From Nectonema munidae (Eukaryota; Nematomorpha; Nectonematoida; Nectonematidae), in contig JAUIRK010000957.1 in the NCBI GenBank assembly GCA_030549495.1, positions 198,501-262,500 on the forward strand: a stretch of DNA of 64,000 nucleotides, read 5' to 3'. The notes under the pieces are model-generated. The model had not been told where the DNA came from and did not search any database. It saw only the letters and a program-made list of their open reading frames with translations. Shown piece after piece: positions 45,332 to 57,167 of the stretch (positions within the stretch are counted from its first letter, which is position 1; every line of letters begins with the position of its first letter). Made by a program: the position numbers and the translations under genes.

Positions 45332-47470
45332 TTTCAGGTCTAATAATGATAAACAAACTAAACATCTTTTAAAGCTGCTTCACACAATTGAAACATGCAA
45401 ATAAATTTCCTCCAACTTGTATAATGTTAACACTTTTTAAGAAGTTATGTAAAACCATGAACCATAACCTGAATAGGATATATTGAAAAAGTAAAATGTC
45501 ATTCATTCAAATGGAATTTTTTTATTGGTTAAAATATATGAAAATTTGTTGAATGGTAAAATAAAGTAGATATTGTTATTCAGAATGATAAGAGGAATCT
45601 AAAAATGTATAATACTTGTATGTTTGTTGAATTAATGTGAAGTCATAATTTTGAACATGGGGAAAATGTCCGAAAAATAGAAAAATTTAAACTTAAAAAA
45701 AGTTAAATTTTAAAACGTATTCTCGTAGAGTTTGATATGCTGATTCCGATTATGCAATCCATTTGAATTGAATCGAGTTACTTCTTTATTTTTTTTCGAT
45801 CAAATTTGGAATTTTTGTCATTTTATCAAGTTCCGAGGCAAAAAAAAGAGTATTTTAAAAAATTCAAACTCAAAATATTTATACATTTTCGAAATAAGTA
45901 TAAAATTTTTGTTAAAATGAGATTTTAAAATTTAAAATTAGACGAGTTTGAAATTTACGAAAATTTTGTAGGGAGAAAATTTCAATTTTTTTTACCTTAG
46001 AATGCTTCCATTTTAATTATATTTTATGAATGGCCAAGGAAATTGGAAAAAATGATGTAAATATTCATTTTACCCACTAAAATATCTTAAAAAATTGTAA
46101 AATAAGGTATAAAGGCTTATAAAAAATTATTTTAATATTTTTTCAAACAAATTACAGCTTGAAAAATGTAGGTAAAAGGATGTTCTTCAAAGATGGGCAT
46201 AGTTGGAAAAGGAAAAATATTTTGAAAAAATGTTAAAAATTTGTTTCAATTTCATTTTTACTTAAATTTGGGCATGTATGTTTATAAAAAGGAAAAAAGA
46301 GCTTTATTTTTGAAAAAGTGAAACAAATTTTTAAATATATAGGATGATTTAGTAAAAAATGAAAAGTATTTTATTTTTGTAAAAATTGAATATAAATCCG
46401 CGTTTTAAAATAAACATATGTCTAATGTCAGTGGTGTCGCAGGATATTTTTATAAAATAACTTTAATCAATGCTTCCAATACTGCTTACGTATATTATAT
46501 ACAAAAATGGAAATGAACTTCATTGAAATTAGATTTTGAAAGTAACTTTTTGTGATTTTATATAAACATAGTCAATGGTGTTCCTTTTTCAAGAATATAA
46601 CAAGCTTTTTAAAACTTTATATAACTTTTTAAAATATGTATCTCCCAATTTAAAGTAAATCTTTTATCATGTGCAAAGAAGAAATTAAAAAATGAATCAA
46701 TATCAACATCCTTAAAGATAGGAAACCTTAAATCAAGACATTTTAAGGAATGGTATATTCAGTATAAAACGTCCTTCTATAGCGAAATGTATTCACTATC
46801 TACGGAGATGGGTATATAGTCCTTTATTTTTTGCATATTTTAGTGACGATGCTCCAATTTTTGCTTTGTCACTTGTACTAAAGAGGTTCATAGGATAATT
46901 TGGCGCAAAGTATTTAAAAAAGAAGCAAACTTTTTAAAGTTAAACTCAGTCAAAGTATGAAACATGTTTATTTATGTTTTATCTTTCACACTTCTGCTCT
47001 CTGATACTGAGGAAGGGAGCATGCTCTAAATAAAAATTAATCTTTTTTCAATTTTTAAAATCGAAGATCACTTTCCTATCAAATTATAAAAAGGGACGTG
47101 TTGTGCTCATTTGACAGTTTATTTTACGCCCAAAAATTTTGTTTTCGGCCATTCATATTTAAGCAAATTGTCCACTCACGACAAAAATTCGAAGAGAAAT
47201 ATAAAATGTCTTTTGAATCTGCGTTTTCTTAATGATGGATGATTTTTAAGAGAAAATTGGCGACCTACGGAATTTTTTTTGAAAAAAAGATTTAATATTG
47301 AATTTAAGATGAAAGACTCCTAAATGATTTTGTAAAAGAAAGGCCGAACATTTCCAATACTTGTATGCCAAAACTGAAGATCCGGTTCGATCCCCCGAAC
47401 GTGACTATCCTTAGCATTTGTCCGCTAAAAAATTGTTTAGTTAGTTTAAAAACCTATCTAGTGATTAACT
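45332..47470. other. AT-rich, no recognised feature (copy B)
   Basis: Near-identical to 12486-14630. No coding or RNA signal seen. Confidence 0.5.
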
Positions 47471-47479
47471 TAAAGATCT

Positions 47480-47915
47480 ATCACTAAAGACTCATGAAAC
47501 TAAATCTACCTTCCTACTCTATCGTTTCAAAAGGAGAGACATGGTTACCGTTTATAATATCCTTCATGAAAAGATGCTCATCAACTCTAGAATTTTATCT
47601 GATTTTTCAAAAGGAAACCAAAGATTCCACTCTCAAAAATTTCAGAAATCGTTTTGTAAAAAGTCCTATTTAAGAAGGTTTTTCTCTGAAAGAATGATTA
47701 ATGCCTGGAATTCACTTCCCGATGATATTGTTAATGCTCCAAACGTATTATATGATTTTAAGAACAAATTGGATGAATTTTGGAATGACAGAATGTTTGA
47801 GCTCTGCTAGACATTGCATTCTCCCCTTCTTCTTTCCTTTAATCAGATGCGATAATTAATTAATTAACAGGCTCTGCCTACTTTTACTAATAAATTATGT
47901 TGTGTTGTGTTAAAA
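47480..47915 (+). mobile_element. LINE 3' fragment (copy B)
   Basis: A 90-codon open end of a LINE reverse transcriptase (47541-47810): MVTVYNILHEKM, YLRRFFSERMINAWNSLPDD, VLYDFKNKLDEFWNDR, stop. It keeps the frame that copy A lost by one base. Confidence 0.82.
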
Positions 47916-48277
47916 AGTTATTCTACAAAATATTTCTGAACCATATCCCAGCTTCAAATTTCGTGACATTATCTAAAATCGCAAGTTGTATATTTTGGTA
48001 CTATTTTTATAATAGTTAAATGACCACCCTCTTATATCGGAAATTTCCAATCAATATTAAAAATATTTAATTAAAAATATATCTATATTAAATACTTTCT
48101 TGAACATTTATATAATTATATACAGTAACACTGGCATATAATATATTTAATTTTTCCAATAAAAATGGCTAATTTTTAAGAATTGTCAATCAAAATTTTG
48201 ATTTGATAAATATATTTGATACAATTTCATTAAAATTTTACTTAGAATGTATGTTTTTATAATAAATTTTAGAAATT

Positions 48278-48648
48278 TTTTTATACTGGTTTCATTTCTA
48301 GATTCAGTTTTTGCATTAATCGTTTGAAAATATCCAACAGCGTGGATCAAATTTGCGGTTTACGTCGTTTAATAAGTGTCTTCAAATATGTGCATTCAAA
48401 TTTTAGATGAAATATATTTTTTATACCAAATGAAGCATTCTGGTTTCGTTTCTGGCTGAGATTTGCATTTTTAAAATATCTGACAGTGTCAATCAAATTT
48501 GGGTTTTACGTCTGAAATCTGTCTCAAAAAGTTTTCTTCCAAATTTTACATAAAATATCTTTTTAATACTAAATCGACCATGATGGCTTCATTTCTGGAC
48601 TGAACTTTTGCACTTAGAGTGTAAGAACGCGTGCAATCTTCCATCAAA
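48278..48648 (-). repeat. Satellite of the array 2 type, inverted (copy B)
   Basis: Partner of 15430-15800, the reverse complement of array 2 monomers. Confidence 0.74.
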
Positions 48649-48955
48649 GTTTGATTAGAATAAATGAGTTTGATTAGAATCATCGTGGATTGAGCTTATG
48701 ATTGTATAAAATTTTCCTTATGAATTCAACTTTTTTGTACTGCTTTATTATACGAAAAAGATCATTGAAATAGCAATTAATCAAAACGAAAATCCTATTT
48801 CCTAACAAAATCTTATCCCTAGATAGCGTATAACTTAGCGTCTATTTTAAATACTCTTTTGGAAATCTGTAGTAGTTCTATTCAGTTTCACTTCTGTGAT
48901 TTTAGTGATAAAAATCGCTACTTGATAGAAAATTGGTAATTAAAATTTTGATTAA

Positions 48956-49295
48956 CTCAATTCATGAGGGTCCATTTTTATTTACTCAGTGACTCGGCCA
49001 AGGGCTACACAAAAACTAAAGTTATCTCGCGATAACCCACTAAATAATCGATTGCAAATCAGATGGTGCGATTTATTTTTCAAGAAAATCAATCAAACCT
49101 GTCAAAACATCAGTCAAAGATCAAGTCAATCAAGGCCGAATATATGAACTTCAAAATAAACAATAATTCGACATTTTTTGGCTTAAAATATAGTCTTAAT
49201 TTATCTGACAAAGTAAATTTTAGTGATTAATTCACCCAAAATATTTTATCTATCAGTTAATTAGTCTTCACAAGTGACCTATCAACTACACAGCA
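48956..49295 (+). repeat. End of a second TTAA-type element (copy B)
   Basis: TTAA at 48952-48955, then CTCAATTCATGAGGG and a stretch like array 1 and its flank. Partner of 16110-16450. Confidence 0.52.
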
Positions 49296-51180
49296 AATTG
49301 AACATGCTCAATTTGATTTTTAAATGTCACTCGAGCTTTCGATTACGGCTGCTGTTTAACTTTTTGTTAATTTGTGGTCAAATATTTTTTTGTCATTTTT
49401 GAAAAATTTTCGTCCCATTTAGCAATTGACCGACCAACTTCATTTCAATGTGGTTAAAATGGTCATATATTTACTTAGTTCAACACTACATTGACTTTTA
49501 TATATTCAAGCACAATCGATAAAGTAATTTTCTTCCCTGATATAACAATGATTTCATGAATCTCATAAATAGGAATGAGACCAGATTTCTACTCAACGCA
49601 ACATGAGATCATGTTCGTTAAAATGAGTGTATCCGTTTTTTACTTACAAATTGATACCATGACGTAAATTATAATGTGCATAGAGCGAAGGCGCTTATCA
49701 TCGACATAACTGATTATATCACGACATAGACCTCGAAAGACAACGTTTAAACGAACGTCATTTTGGAAAGAGAATCACAGTTTACTTTGGTGTGTAGCTT
49801 TCCGTGCCAATGTGATGATGGGGCGATGTAAAGCGAATCTATCATAGTGAAAGCTAAACGCTGCAATCACGTCCTTTACTTACATTACAGTCATATTTTT
49901 GGAGCGTGTATGATGGATGCAATGGAGATAGTCAAACAAATGCGACGACACATTGTGAAAAAGTAAATAAACGTCTTCATCACTTTTGCCCTCTGGTAGA
50001 TTGAGCAAACTTTCTCTTGGCAAGCGAGCAGACACGCAGATCCACGCTTTCCTATAGTCCCCTTTAAATGGATAGGGCAGGTTAGACGATATTTTAGTCC
50101 AATTTGCTAACGCAAGAAGCTTTGTTTACTTTTCCAGCTGCCTTGCTTCGAAAAGCTTTGGAGAAAGATATTTCCATCGCATCTCCTCGTATACAGGAAT
50201 ATTACGTTTGTTGTTATGCTTGATATGACAAGAAACCTAATAGAACGTTAGAATTGACTGTGTCGTGTCGATTTGAAAAATTGTGACTATACATACAATT
50301 GTTAAATAAAAAACGGTTATCATTTTGATAAAGCAAAGGCAAGATTAAAAATGGGTGTGTATTTTTTGAAATATGCCTGTCAAGATATTACAAAATATTA
50401 CAAAATATTCTTTTCCATGGTGCTCATTACACAGAGTTTCTATCTCAAGGCAGAGGTTTTTCTGCTTCTTGAATGAATCTCTAGAAAATATACACGAGAC
50501 TGGAGAAAATGATGGCCTTCACTTTTCTATTTCTATTCAATTGAAAATACAGAAATCTTAAAATTTTAAACATGATTGAAACTTCTAAATAAGGATTCCT
50601 CAATCATTTTGTTTATAAACATTTTAAAATCTGTTATAATGGAATGGAGGAAACCTTTCACCATTTAAAACTTCGATTTGAATTCTTCATTCCATCTAAG
50701 TTCGATAAAAACTTCCTCAAAATTTTTTTCTACATATTCTCTAAGGATTGATTACCCATTCTTTTGTTTTGAGTTTAGGTTGTAATTGTGAAGAATATGT
50801 AATCTTTCAGCTCAGATTTATGATTAGAAAAATTTCTCTACGATTCAAATTTTTACTATATTGAATTCTTTTCTAAAAAATCAGCTTTTTTAAAATATTT
50901 GAAAATATTTGTTTAAACACTGAGGAACAATTTTATAAAAAAAGATTGACTATACCTGAATTCCATTTTCGTCGAAAAGTGGAAGATTCACCGACGGTTG
51001 AGAAATCCTGTTCTAAATTATATGAATTCCTTGCAATTATTGCAAAATGGTTTGCTATCAATACCTTCTAAAACTTGTGAATGCGATAAAAATTTTCCAG
51101 TTGTATATAAGGTTTTATTTCGAAAAAAGAAAATCTAAAAATTTTAATCTTTGTCTTTTTGCTTCTTTTTGTATTTTCTT
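49296..51180. other. Duplicated non-coding stretch (copy B)
   Basis: Near-identical to 16451-18300. No supported gene. Confidence 0.4.
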
Positions 51181-51189
51181 GCTAAATAT

Positions 51190-51270
51190 CTCGAGTCTTG
51201 TGTATTCTAAGTCCAATTTCTCATTTCTCGGGAAAATGTTTTTATCGAGAAATCAAAGACTCCAGTGCGC
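51190..51270 (+). repeat. hAT end fragment (copy B)
   Basis: Partner of 18300-18413: TTTCTCGGGAAAA and ATCGAGAAATCAAAGACTCC resemble the end of the hAT at 26577-27204. Confidence 0.43.
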
Positions 51271-51441
51271 ATTGAATCACCACCCTTCCAAACTTCGCTT
51301 CAGAGTATTCTTTCCATAAGTGTGAGGTATTGAAGCTAACTTCCATGAATGCATATTTTACCTTGAGTCTAGAGAAGCAGCTCAGCGTGAACTTTACTAA
51401 TCATCTAACACACTCGTTCTCAACCTTTTTATAACAGATAT

Positions 51442-51929
51442 GCACAACTTTTTTCTTCGTATTGAACCACAAGAAAACAAATCAGTAAAAAGTCTGTTTA
51501 TGCTAATTATTTTCATTTATATTTTATAGATTATAGTTTCAAGTTTTTTGAGATTCTATTTTAAGTTATTATAGCAAGAAACGTGTTGGGATTTTACATA
51601 CATGTTTTCATATATGAAAAGTGAAATGTTGAATCTTAAATACACTTTTCAAGTTATTAAAAGCTTGCTCTCATAATATTTGATTTTAGATTTGGACTTT
51701 AATTTAAAATTTCTTTAAAAACACTACAATTATTTTGGTTGCATTACATATATAACCCCATCAGCAATTCTACAAACCGCATTGCAAACTTTAATTTTTA
51801 AAAGTTAGAAATATTTCAAAAGCTTTGAAACCCATCTTTTTTAAAACTATTTTATTTTTTGACAATAAAAAAAAGAAAAAAAAATCATTTCATCAAAAAG
51901 AAAAAATTGTTCATCATTTAAAAAAGTTA
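51442..51929. other. No recognised feature
   Basis: AT-rich DNA after the end of the duplication, with A-rich runs near 51860-51900. Confidence 0.35.
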
Positions 51930-51949
51930 GCTTATCATTTCTGGTAGGG

Positions 51950-52130
51950 ACTGAAGATTGGATGAAAAAGAAGTCGATTGAGTTGGTTCGGAGACATTGA
52001 AAGAAGAGACGAATCAAGTTGGTTGAAAAGGATTCAAAAATTTTAAATGGAAGACCTGGAAAAAAAAAGGTAGTTGAAAAAGATTTGACAAAATGCACGT
52101 TTAGTTTCTTTTAGCTAGAGACCTTGATTT
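51950..52130 (+). pseudogene. LINE C-terminal tail fragment
   Basis: The plus strand reads SWFGDIERRDESSWLKRIQK, then MEDLEKKKVVEKDLTKC. This matches the tail RWFGHVERR-ES-WLK-----VEGRRGRGRPKKTW--CVKEDL of LINEs that carry the craniofacial-development-2-like endonuclease. An endonuclease fragment of that kind sits at 18590-19050, next to the other end of the duplication, in the opposite orientation. It contains a stop and has lost the GRP repeat. Confidence 0.7.
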
Positions 52131-52439
52131 TGCTATCGTGATCCATGATAGGATCATTAAATCTTAGTCTGATATTTCGGCTGTTGTGGATAATTCATTT
52201 TTAGTAAATCACGACATCTTTTTTCAATGTCCACACGAAGAACTTCAAGATGAGGAATGCACGCAGAAAGGCATTATGAATCCTAAACAGTAGTGTTAGA
52301 GTTCTGAAAAGATGTAAAAATTTGTTTTTCAAATTGTTTTTTCCAAAATTTGTAATTTTCCTCTATAACTTTTTATTTTTTGAGTGCAGGGTCATTAAAT
52401 CTAATTTTCTATCTTGTAACTCTGTAACATAAAGAGAAC

Positions 52440-52735
52440 GTGAGTAAGGTTGGTTAGGTATTGGGTTTCGATAACTCAAGGTCTTGGGTTCGATCCCGGA
52501 TCAAGCCTACTTTCTCATAGTTCGATACAAGCCGTGCAAATGCGCCTTCTCGATGAAAACACCCAAAAAAACATAAAAATGTTAAATGTATATATAATCA
52601 CGCCATATATTCACACCTTACTACATACACAATGTAAAAAAATGAAAATCACACCATTATACATCATCAATGATCACTTATCAAACCAATTACACATAAA
52701 TCACAACATTATGCAAGGTTAACGGGAATAAACGT
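52440..52735 (+). repeat. tRNA-derived SINE
   Basis: tRNA-like head GTGAGTAAGGTTGGTTAGG ... with box B GGTTCGATCCC at 52487-52497, then a non-tRNA body rich in A and CA words. It shares CGATAACTCAAGGTCTTGGG and AGTTCGATAC with the minus-strand copy at 55118-55236. Confidence 0.75.
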
Positions 52736-53404
52736 AACCTAACAAAGTATATATCTTGGACATCAAAGAAGAAACACTTCATAGAAAGATTCCGCAGCTA
52801 TCGTGAAGATTCCTGTTAACGGATTTCAAAGGCTTATTTATCCCTCAGCTATTCAAAGAAATGGATCGATGCTTGTTTTCTTGTCTTCAATAAACTTATA
52901 CCTTTTACATCTGACGTTACAAACTCTAAGTTGAGATAATTTTATGTTTCAAAAATTTGATAACCACCTTACTTCTCTAGGAAGTTATAAAGTTTTAAAA
53001 CCCTTATCTTGACAAAATTGAGGAAAAAATCTTTTGTTCAATGAATTTGACTTGACAAAATTAATTCCACGTATAGCAGTGTGGATTCGTCCATTTCTCC
53101 GTCAATATTTTTAGCAACTAAATGTTGCCTGTGAATAGCACCATGTACATGTAAAATGCGAAGGCTCCATCTGAAGCATTAAAAAATGTTCTTTATTTTT
53201 ACCAACAGATGAAGGATGCTTTGATTTTTGATGTTGTTCAAGTTTAATTTTTTTCATTGAATCATTCGTCAAAATAGCGCAGCACTCAAAACACAAAGGT
53301 TTGGAATCAGATGATACAAAACCAAATAAAGTAAAATCTTCTTTTAATTTTCTCTTTTTTGTAAACTGCTCTAGAAATTTTGAAAAGTAGTAAAAAAAAT
53401 TAAA
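52736..53404. other. No firmly recognised feature
   Basis: A minus-strand 61-codon frame at 53111-53296 reads CFECCAILTNDSMKKIKLEQ, then HQKSKHPSSVGKN, resembling the Cys-Cys-His-His start of a ZBED/hAT-like protein (as in C--C--vl-n-smkp-kL--HL---Hp). It is probably a hAT transposase relic on the minus strand. Confidence 0.45.
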
Positions 53405-53720
53405 TTTATTTTATTGTCTGTAATCAAAGAATCGAAAAATATTCTTTAAAAAACAAAGAATATGAAACTTTCTGTTCATATTTTGCTACCTCATACGATG
53501 TTACAAAAGTTTATTTTTGCAATTTTTTCACGATCAAATAATCAAAATAAAATTCTATAATCAAAGAAACGAAAAATGTTCAAATGAAAAAATATTTATT
53601 CTTTTTAAATATATCGTTGGCTCCCGTTACTCTTAGAATAGAAAGATAAACCTAGTCTCTAATAATTTTTATCAAATTATGCATATACGAAACTAAAAGT
53701 AAGGTGATAAAAAGATGACA
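53405..53720. repeat. Foldback family, rearranged copy
   Basis: TAATCAAAGAATCGAAAAAT at 53421 and a second TAATCAAAGAAACGAAAAAT at about 53561, with CGATGTTACAAAAGTTTATT between them, which is the inverse of sequence beside the element at 24520-24865. The right part (ATATATCGTTGGCTCCCGTT, AGAATAGAAAGATAAACC) matches the interior of that element. Confidence 0.6.
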
Positions 53721-54930
53721 CTCAAGTTGTCTACCAGTGTTCAACCGTACATGTTATGAGAGATATATATATTTTATGTTTTATCACTATGTAAAATTCG
53801 AAGGTAATGCATTCATTATTTCAAAAGTTATTAGAGCTTGTTCTGTCAGCTCATTATACCAGAACCGTAAAATGCTGGTTTGATTTTCATACCATAAATA
53901 AAATAAAAAATAAAATTTACATAATAAAATTTGATACATAAATAAAATTTTTTTGGTAGGGCAGAATTTTCTTGTCAAACCTTGGACATAAAAAGAAGCC
54001 TTCATTGAACTTAAAAGTTAGTCTGCCAACACATGAGAAATGTTCTCCAAGAGTGTGTAAAATTTAAGGCGCCATTTTAAAAGAAGTGGTCATTAGAGTA
54101 TTGAACGGTGCTGCAAGCCCAAACGGATTTGTAAGCATCCACATAAAAATTGGCGACGGGCTGGTGCGGGAAGAATTTTGATTTGAGAACATTTGGATGT
54201 TTTTTCTAATTCTCAGCAATCAAATCCAAGCATTAAAATGATTGAAAGATGATGAATCTGAAAGCATCATTTATAAGTATTTCAATCATTCGTCGTAGTC
54301 TGAGAGGAACAATTTGAGCGAAACAGTCGCGTGTATACGAAGAAGGATATTGCTCAACGCTCACACCCACATAACACTGTTTTTGCAGGGGTAGCGAGAA
54401 GAATATAAATTTGAATTAAAATGGACCCTTTCCACTCCAACACCTAATTTGAAAGTAGTAGAAACTCTTGATTTTACTTTTCTGTTATTCAAAGTTTGAT
54501 GTTGGCTATCTATCAACCTAAAAGCTTTATGTACACAGTTTAGCATCAATACCGCATAGCTCTACTTTTTTTAATGAACTAAAGATGAAAAATCCACTTT
54601 TGAAGTGTAATTATTTAACAAATTATATTACTATTCAAAAATAATATGTGAAATCTCAGGGTCTCCCAGAATACTATGATCAAGAGTATTAGTTTTATTT
54701 TTTCAACTCAACTTGTAAATCTCTGCTCTAGGACCGTGATAAAATGGGCACTGTGTTTTAAAAAGTTCCTGCCAGAAGAACACAGAAAAGCCATCAGCAT
54801 ACGCTTTCAAAAAGAAAGAAAACATCATCTTTGAAAAAGACAAATGTCACTAATATAATTCAGCCAATCAGTTACTCTTTCAAACATTTCAATCTTGCCT
54901 TTGCATATGATTGACGTTAGCATGGGAAGC
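53721..54930. other. Upstream region of the B gene
   Basis: AT-rich, with no recognised element. It directly precedes the promoter at 54938. Short frames have no motif. Confidence 0.4.
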
Positions 54931-54937
54931 GCCTTGG

Positions 54938-54945
54938 TATATAAA
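54938..54945 (+). promoter_or_regulatory. TATA box of the B gene
   Basis: TATATAAA 53 bases before the ATG at 54991. A CAGTTT word at 54968-54973, about 30 bases further on, fits an arthropod initiator. Confidence 0.62.
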
Positions 54946-54990
54946 CTAAGAACCCGCTTATAAGAAGCAGTTTGCTTGCTAAATACTTAA

Positions 54991-55042
54991 ATGTTTCTCG
55001 CATCTCTCATCCTCGCCTCTTTGCTAAGTGCCGTGTTCACTA
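54991..55042 (+). CDS. Signal-peptide exon of the B gene
   Basis: ATG starts MFLASLILASLLSAVFT, a typical secretory signal: short, hydrophobic core, small residues near the end. The exon stops after 17 codons plus one base at GTAAGT, a strong donor, so the intron is phase 1. That phase matches the entry phase of all module exons in the window. Together with the TATA box this marks the 5' end of a secreted protein gene. The start is the only ATG at this place and follows the TATA box at a normal distance. No equivalent exon is seen for the A gene. Confidence 0.65.
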
Positions 55043-55117
55043 GTAAGTAACTTTGTTTAAAATTAGCATCAGCATACTGAAAGTCCATTCTTAAATCTTA
55101 AAAATTGATAACTTAAT

Positions 55118-55236
55118 TAAAGGTAAAGGTGCCATAGGAAAGTATCGAACTGTGAGCAAAGCAAGCTTGATGTGGGATCGAACCCAAGACCTTGAGTTAT
55201 CGAGTCCATGATCTAACCAATCGTACTCACGCCCCA
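55118..55236 (-). repeat. tRNA-derived SINE in the first intron
   Basis: The minus strand has GTGAGTACGATTGGTTAGAT, CGATAACTCAAGGTCTTGGG and box B GGTTCGATCCC (55174-55184). Same family as 52440-52735. Confidence 0.75.
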
Positions 55237-55588
55237 AGTTTATTTCTCAAGGCTTTCCTATTTTGGGCGCGTTGCGTTTATAAATCAAGGGATAATAATG
55301 GCACCCTTCAATCTGAATTGTAGCAAACATAGGAGATGCGATAAGATCCTGATTTGAATGGCCGCCCCACCTGCGAAAGATTAAAACTGCTGACCGGACG
55401 CGTATTTTTAGTTTTTGATCCCGAAACCCACCCTGTTTCAATTTTCAAAAATGTCCTGCTCAAGAGCATCAAGTTCAATTTAATGAAAAAGGAAACTGTT
55501 TCAATTTTAATATCACTTATTGTGAAAAGATCATGTTTTGGAAATAGCATGACGAGTATATGTTTCGCTCCCTAGCAGCACTTATGGC

Positions 55589-55861
55589 CAGGGCCGGCCG
55601 CAGTGGGCCCCGCGCTTCTCATTTTTGATTTTGATGATATATTGTATGATTTCGCTAAATGCAAGGTTCGCAAAGTAAAGTTATACTTTGATCGTCATTT
55701 TGTGTTAATGGAAAAGTAATAAAACAAATCCTTTTTCTTTTTTTCAAAATCTTATTTCTCACTTTTGATCTTTTTTTCCTACGCACACTGGGCCCCGCGC
55801 AATCCATTTTGCATAGGGCCCCGCGAACACTAGGGCCCCGCGAACACTAGGGCCGGCCCTG
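55589..55861. mobile_element. GC-rich hAT-type MITE
   Basis: 273 bp with perfect inverted ends CAGGGCCGGCC, further loosely matching GC-rich words inside, and a likely 8-bp target duplication (CTTATGGC at 55581-55588 against GTTATGGC at 55862-55869). Near the right end a 19-base unit (GGGCCCCGCGAACACTAG-like) occurs twice. No coding capacity. It stands out sharply against the AT-rich surroundings. Confidence 0.83.
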
Positions 55862-55993
55862 GTTATGGCCATAATGCATAAAAAGTTTTGAGCAACAACA
55901 GAGAGTCTTACAAAATTGGAATACTTTTATTTCAATTCTAAATCAGGTTGATGATTATTATTATCAATATTTCATCCTGATTTGTTTCTGCAG

Positions 55994-56212
55994 ACACTTT
56001 TCCTGTCGTATCCTACGCGTTATAAAATTTGGTACAGTGGCTATGAACAAGGCACAAAGCACCTTCCTTGTGCAATTGAAGATTTGGTTCTACACTCCCT
56101 AGTTGTCTATCTAATTTCTATTAAAAAAGCCTTTCCCGAGGGACGAACGTGTTGGTGCCACAAAATCATAGTTGTTAATACGTCCGATGAAAGACACTAT
56201 ATTCTTTACTGA
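55994..56212 (+). CDS. Possible exon, unknown
   Basis: After TTTGTTTCTGCAG, a good acceptor, a frame reads TLFLSYPTRYKIWYSGYEQG, TKHLPCAIEDLVLHSLVV and CWCHKIIVVNTSDERHYILY before a stop. It needs phase 0, whereas the signal exon leaves phase 1. In phase 1 it reads NTFPVVSYAL then stops. It may therefore be a frameshifted exon of the B gene or a separate fragment. Cys and Trp content looks protein-like. No domain is recognised, and there is no partner in A. Confidence 0.3.
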   Translation, partial: TLFLSYPTRYKIWYSGYEQGTKHLPCAIEDLVLHSLVVYLISIKKAFPEGRTCWCHKIIVVNTSDERHYILY

Positions 56213-56577
56213 TTAACAAAATCATTTATATTGAGTGTGTTGCTAACTGAATGAAATCAAGACAATTTAGAAATTTTTTAAACTCAATAGCCTTATTCAC
56301 CAGTTAATAATAATCAGTTAATTTTTACTAACTATATTTATATACAATTATATAGCGTTCTAGTTCTGCAAATATAACTGTTAACATGTGTGTTTCCTAG
56401 ATTTTTTACGCTGTTATGAATCCACTTTTTAAACGATTGAACTTTTTTTTTAATTTTAAAAATGAAAATATTGACATGGTTTTTGTGAGGAGGTTAGATT
56501 CTTGATATCACGTTTCAAATTTGAACTATAAGAGTTTTTCATTGACCCAAGAAGAAGGAAAGTTAATTTGTTACAAG

Positions 56578-56774
56578 ATTGGAGCGTGACAACAAATATC
56601 CCATTTGATACCTCACTTCTGATCCTCAAAAATCAGCCAAAAGTAAGCTACTTGGTACACGAGTGCATTAAAATGAAGAAATCGTTCGAATTATTCCAAA
56701 CGGACGTGGTGCTGAAAGCGGTTGGGGTAGTTATTCCAAAAACTTTAGTCTTTCAATTCACCCCTTTTCAATAA
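56578..56774 (+). CDS. Possible alternative last exon of the B gene
   Basis: Nearly identical to 23846-24042. Joined to the signal exon (phase 1: A + AT) the frame would be MFLAS...VFT-NWSVTTNIPFD... to ...FQFTPFQ stop, a secreted protein of about 82 residues, with AATAAA overlapping the stop. The first module Cys is Trp here too. The acceptor TTTGTTACAAG is weak. Alternatively it is a decayed module that is skipped. Confidence 0.42.
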
Positions 56775-56870
56775 AAGTCCTATTCACATGTATTTTCCAC
56801 AAGTATTGCTAAATGTCATAAATACGAAGTTTTGTTCACCTTATTAATTGATGTGGATACTTTTTTATAG

Positions 56871-57167
56871 ATAATTGTCACACTAAATCAATATCTCATG
56901 AGCAGTTTTCTCAAATTCCTGAAGATGCTTCTCAAATAGAGTTGAAGTTTTCTATTGAATGCTTAAAACCCTTTCTTCCTACTGTGAAGATCAAAAATCA
57001 AGTCGTCAATTTTAGCAGTATCCACGAACTAGATGACGACAAGGCTATCCATCTTCTGGATTATTCATACACAGTTAAAACAACTGAACAGCTCACAATA
57101 CTGGAAGTTTTCCTTTCCTTTGGAGAAGATGCCAACTATGAGGACACATTTTACTTCGATAAATTGA
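56871..57167 (+). CDS. Module exon of an unknown, probably secreted protein (B)
   Basis: 297 bases between TTTTTTATAG and GTAATG, phase 1 at both ends, open throughout, nearly identical to 24139-24435 (for example LKFSIECLKPFLPTVKIKNQ against LTFSIECLKPFLPTVKIENQ). It would join in frame to the signal exon (A + AT = Asn) and to 62995. Two Cys 28 apart. The near-identity continues to about 57225, then ends. Confidence 0.68.

Larger units (their letters stand above)
36270..51441 (+). repeat. Large duplicated block, copy B
   Basis: Direct-orientation partner of 1-18586. It holds the same order of parts: LTR element, LINE end, Tigger ends, second LINE, TTAA element with two tandem arrays, long AT-rich stretch, LINE 3' fragment and inverted satellite. 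The matching LTR element and LINE continue left of 36270 to about 29870, so the duplicated unit may be longer than the part visible in copy A. Similarity stops abruptly at about 51441, just after a hAT-like sequence motif (GTTCTCAACCTTTTT). Confidence 0.93.
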
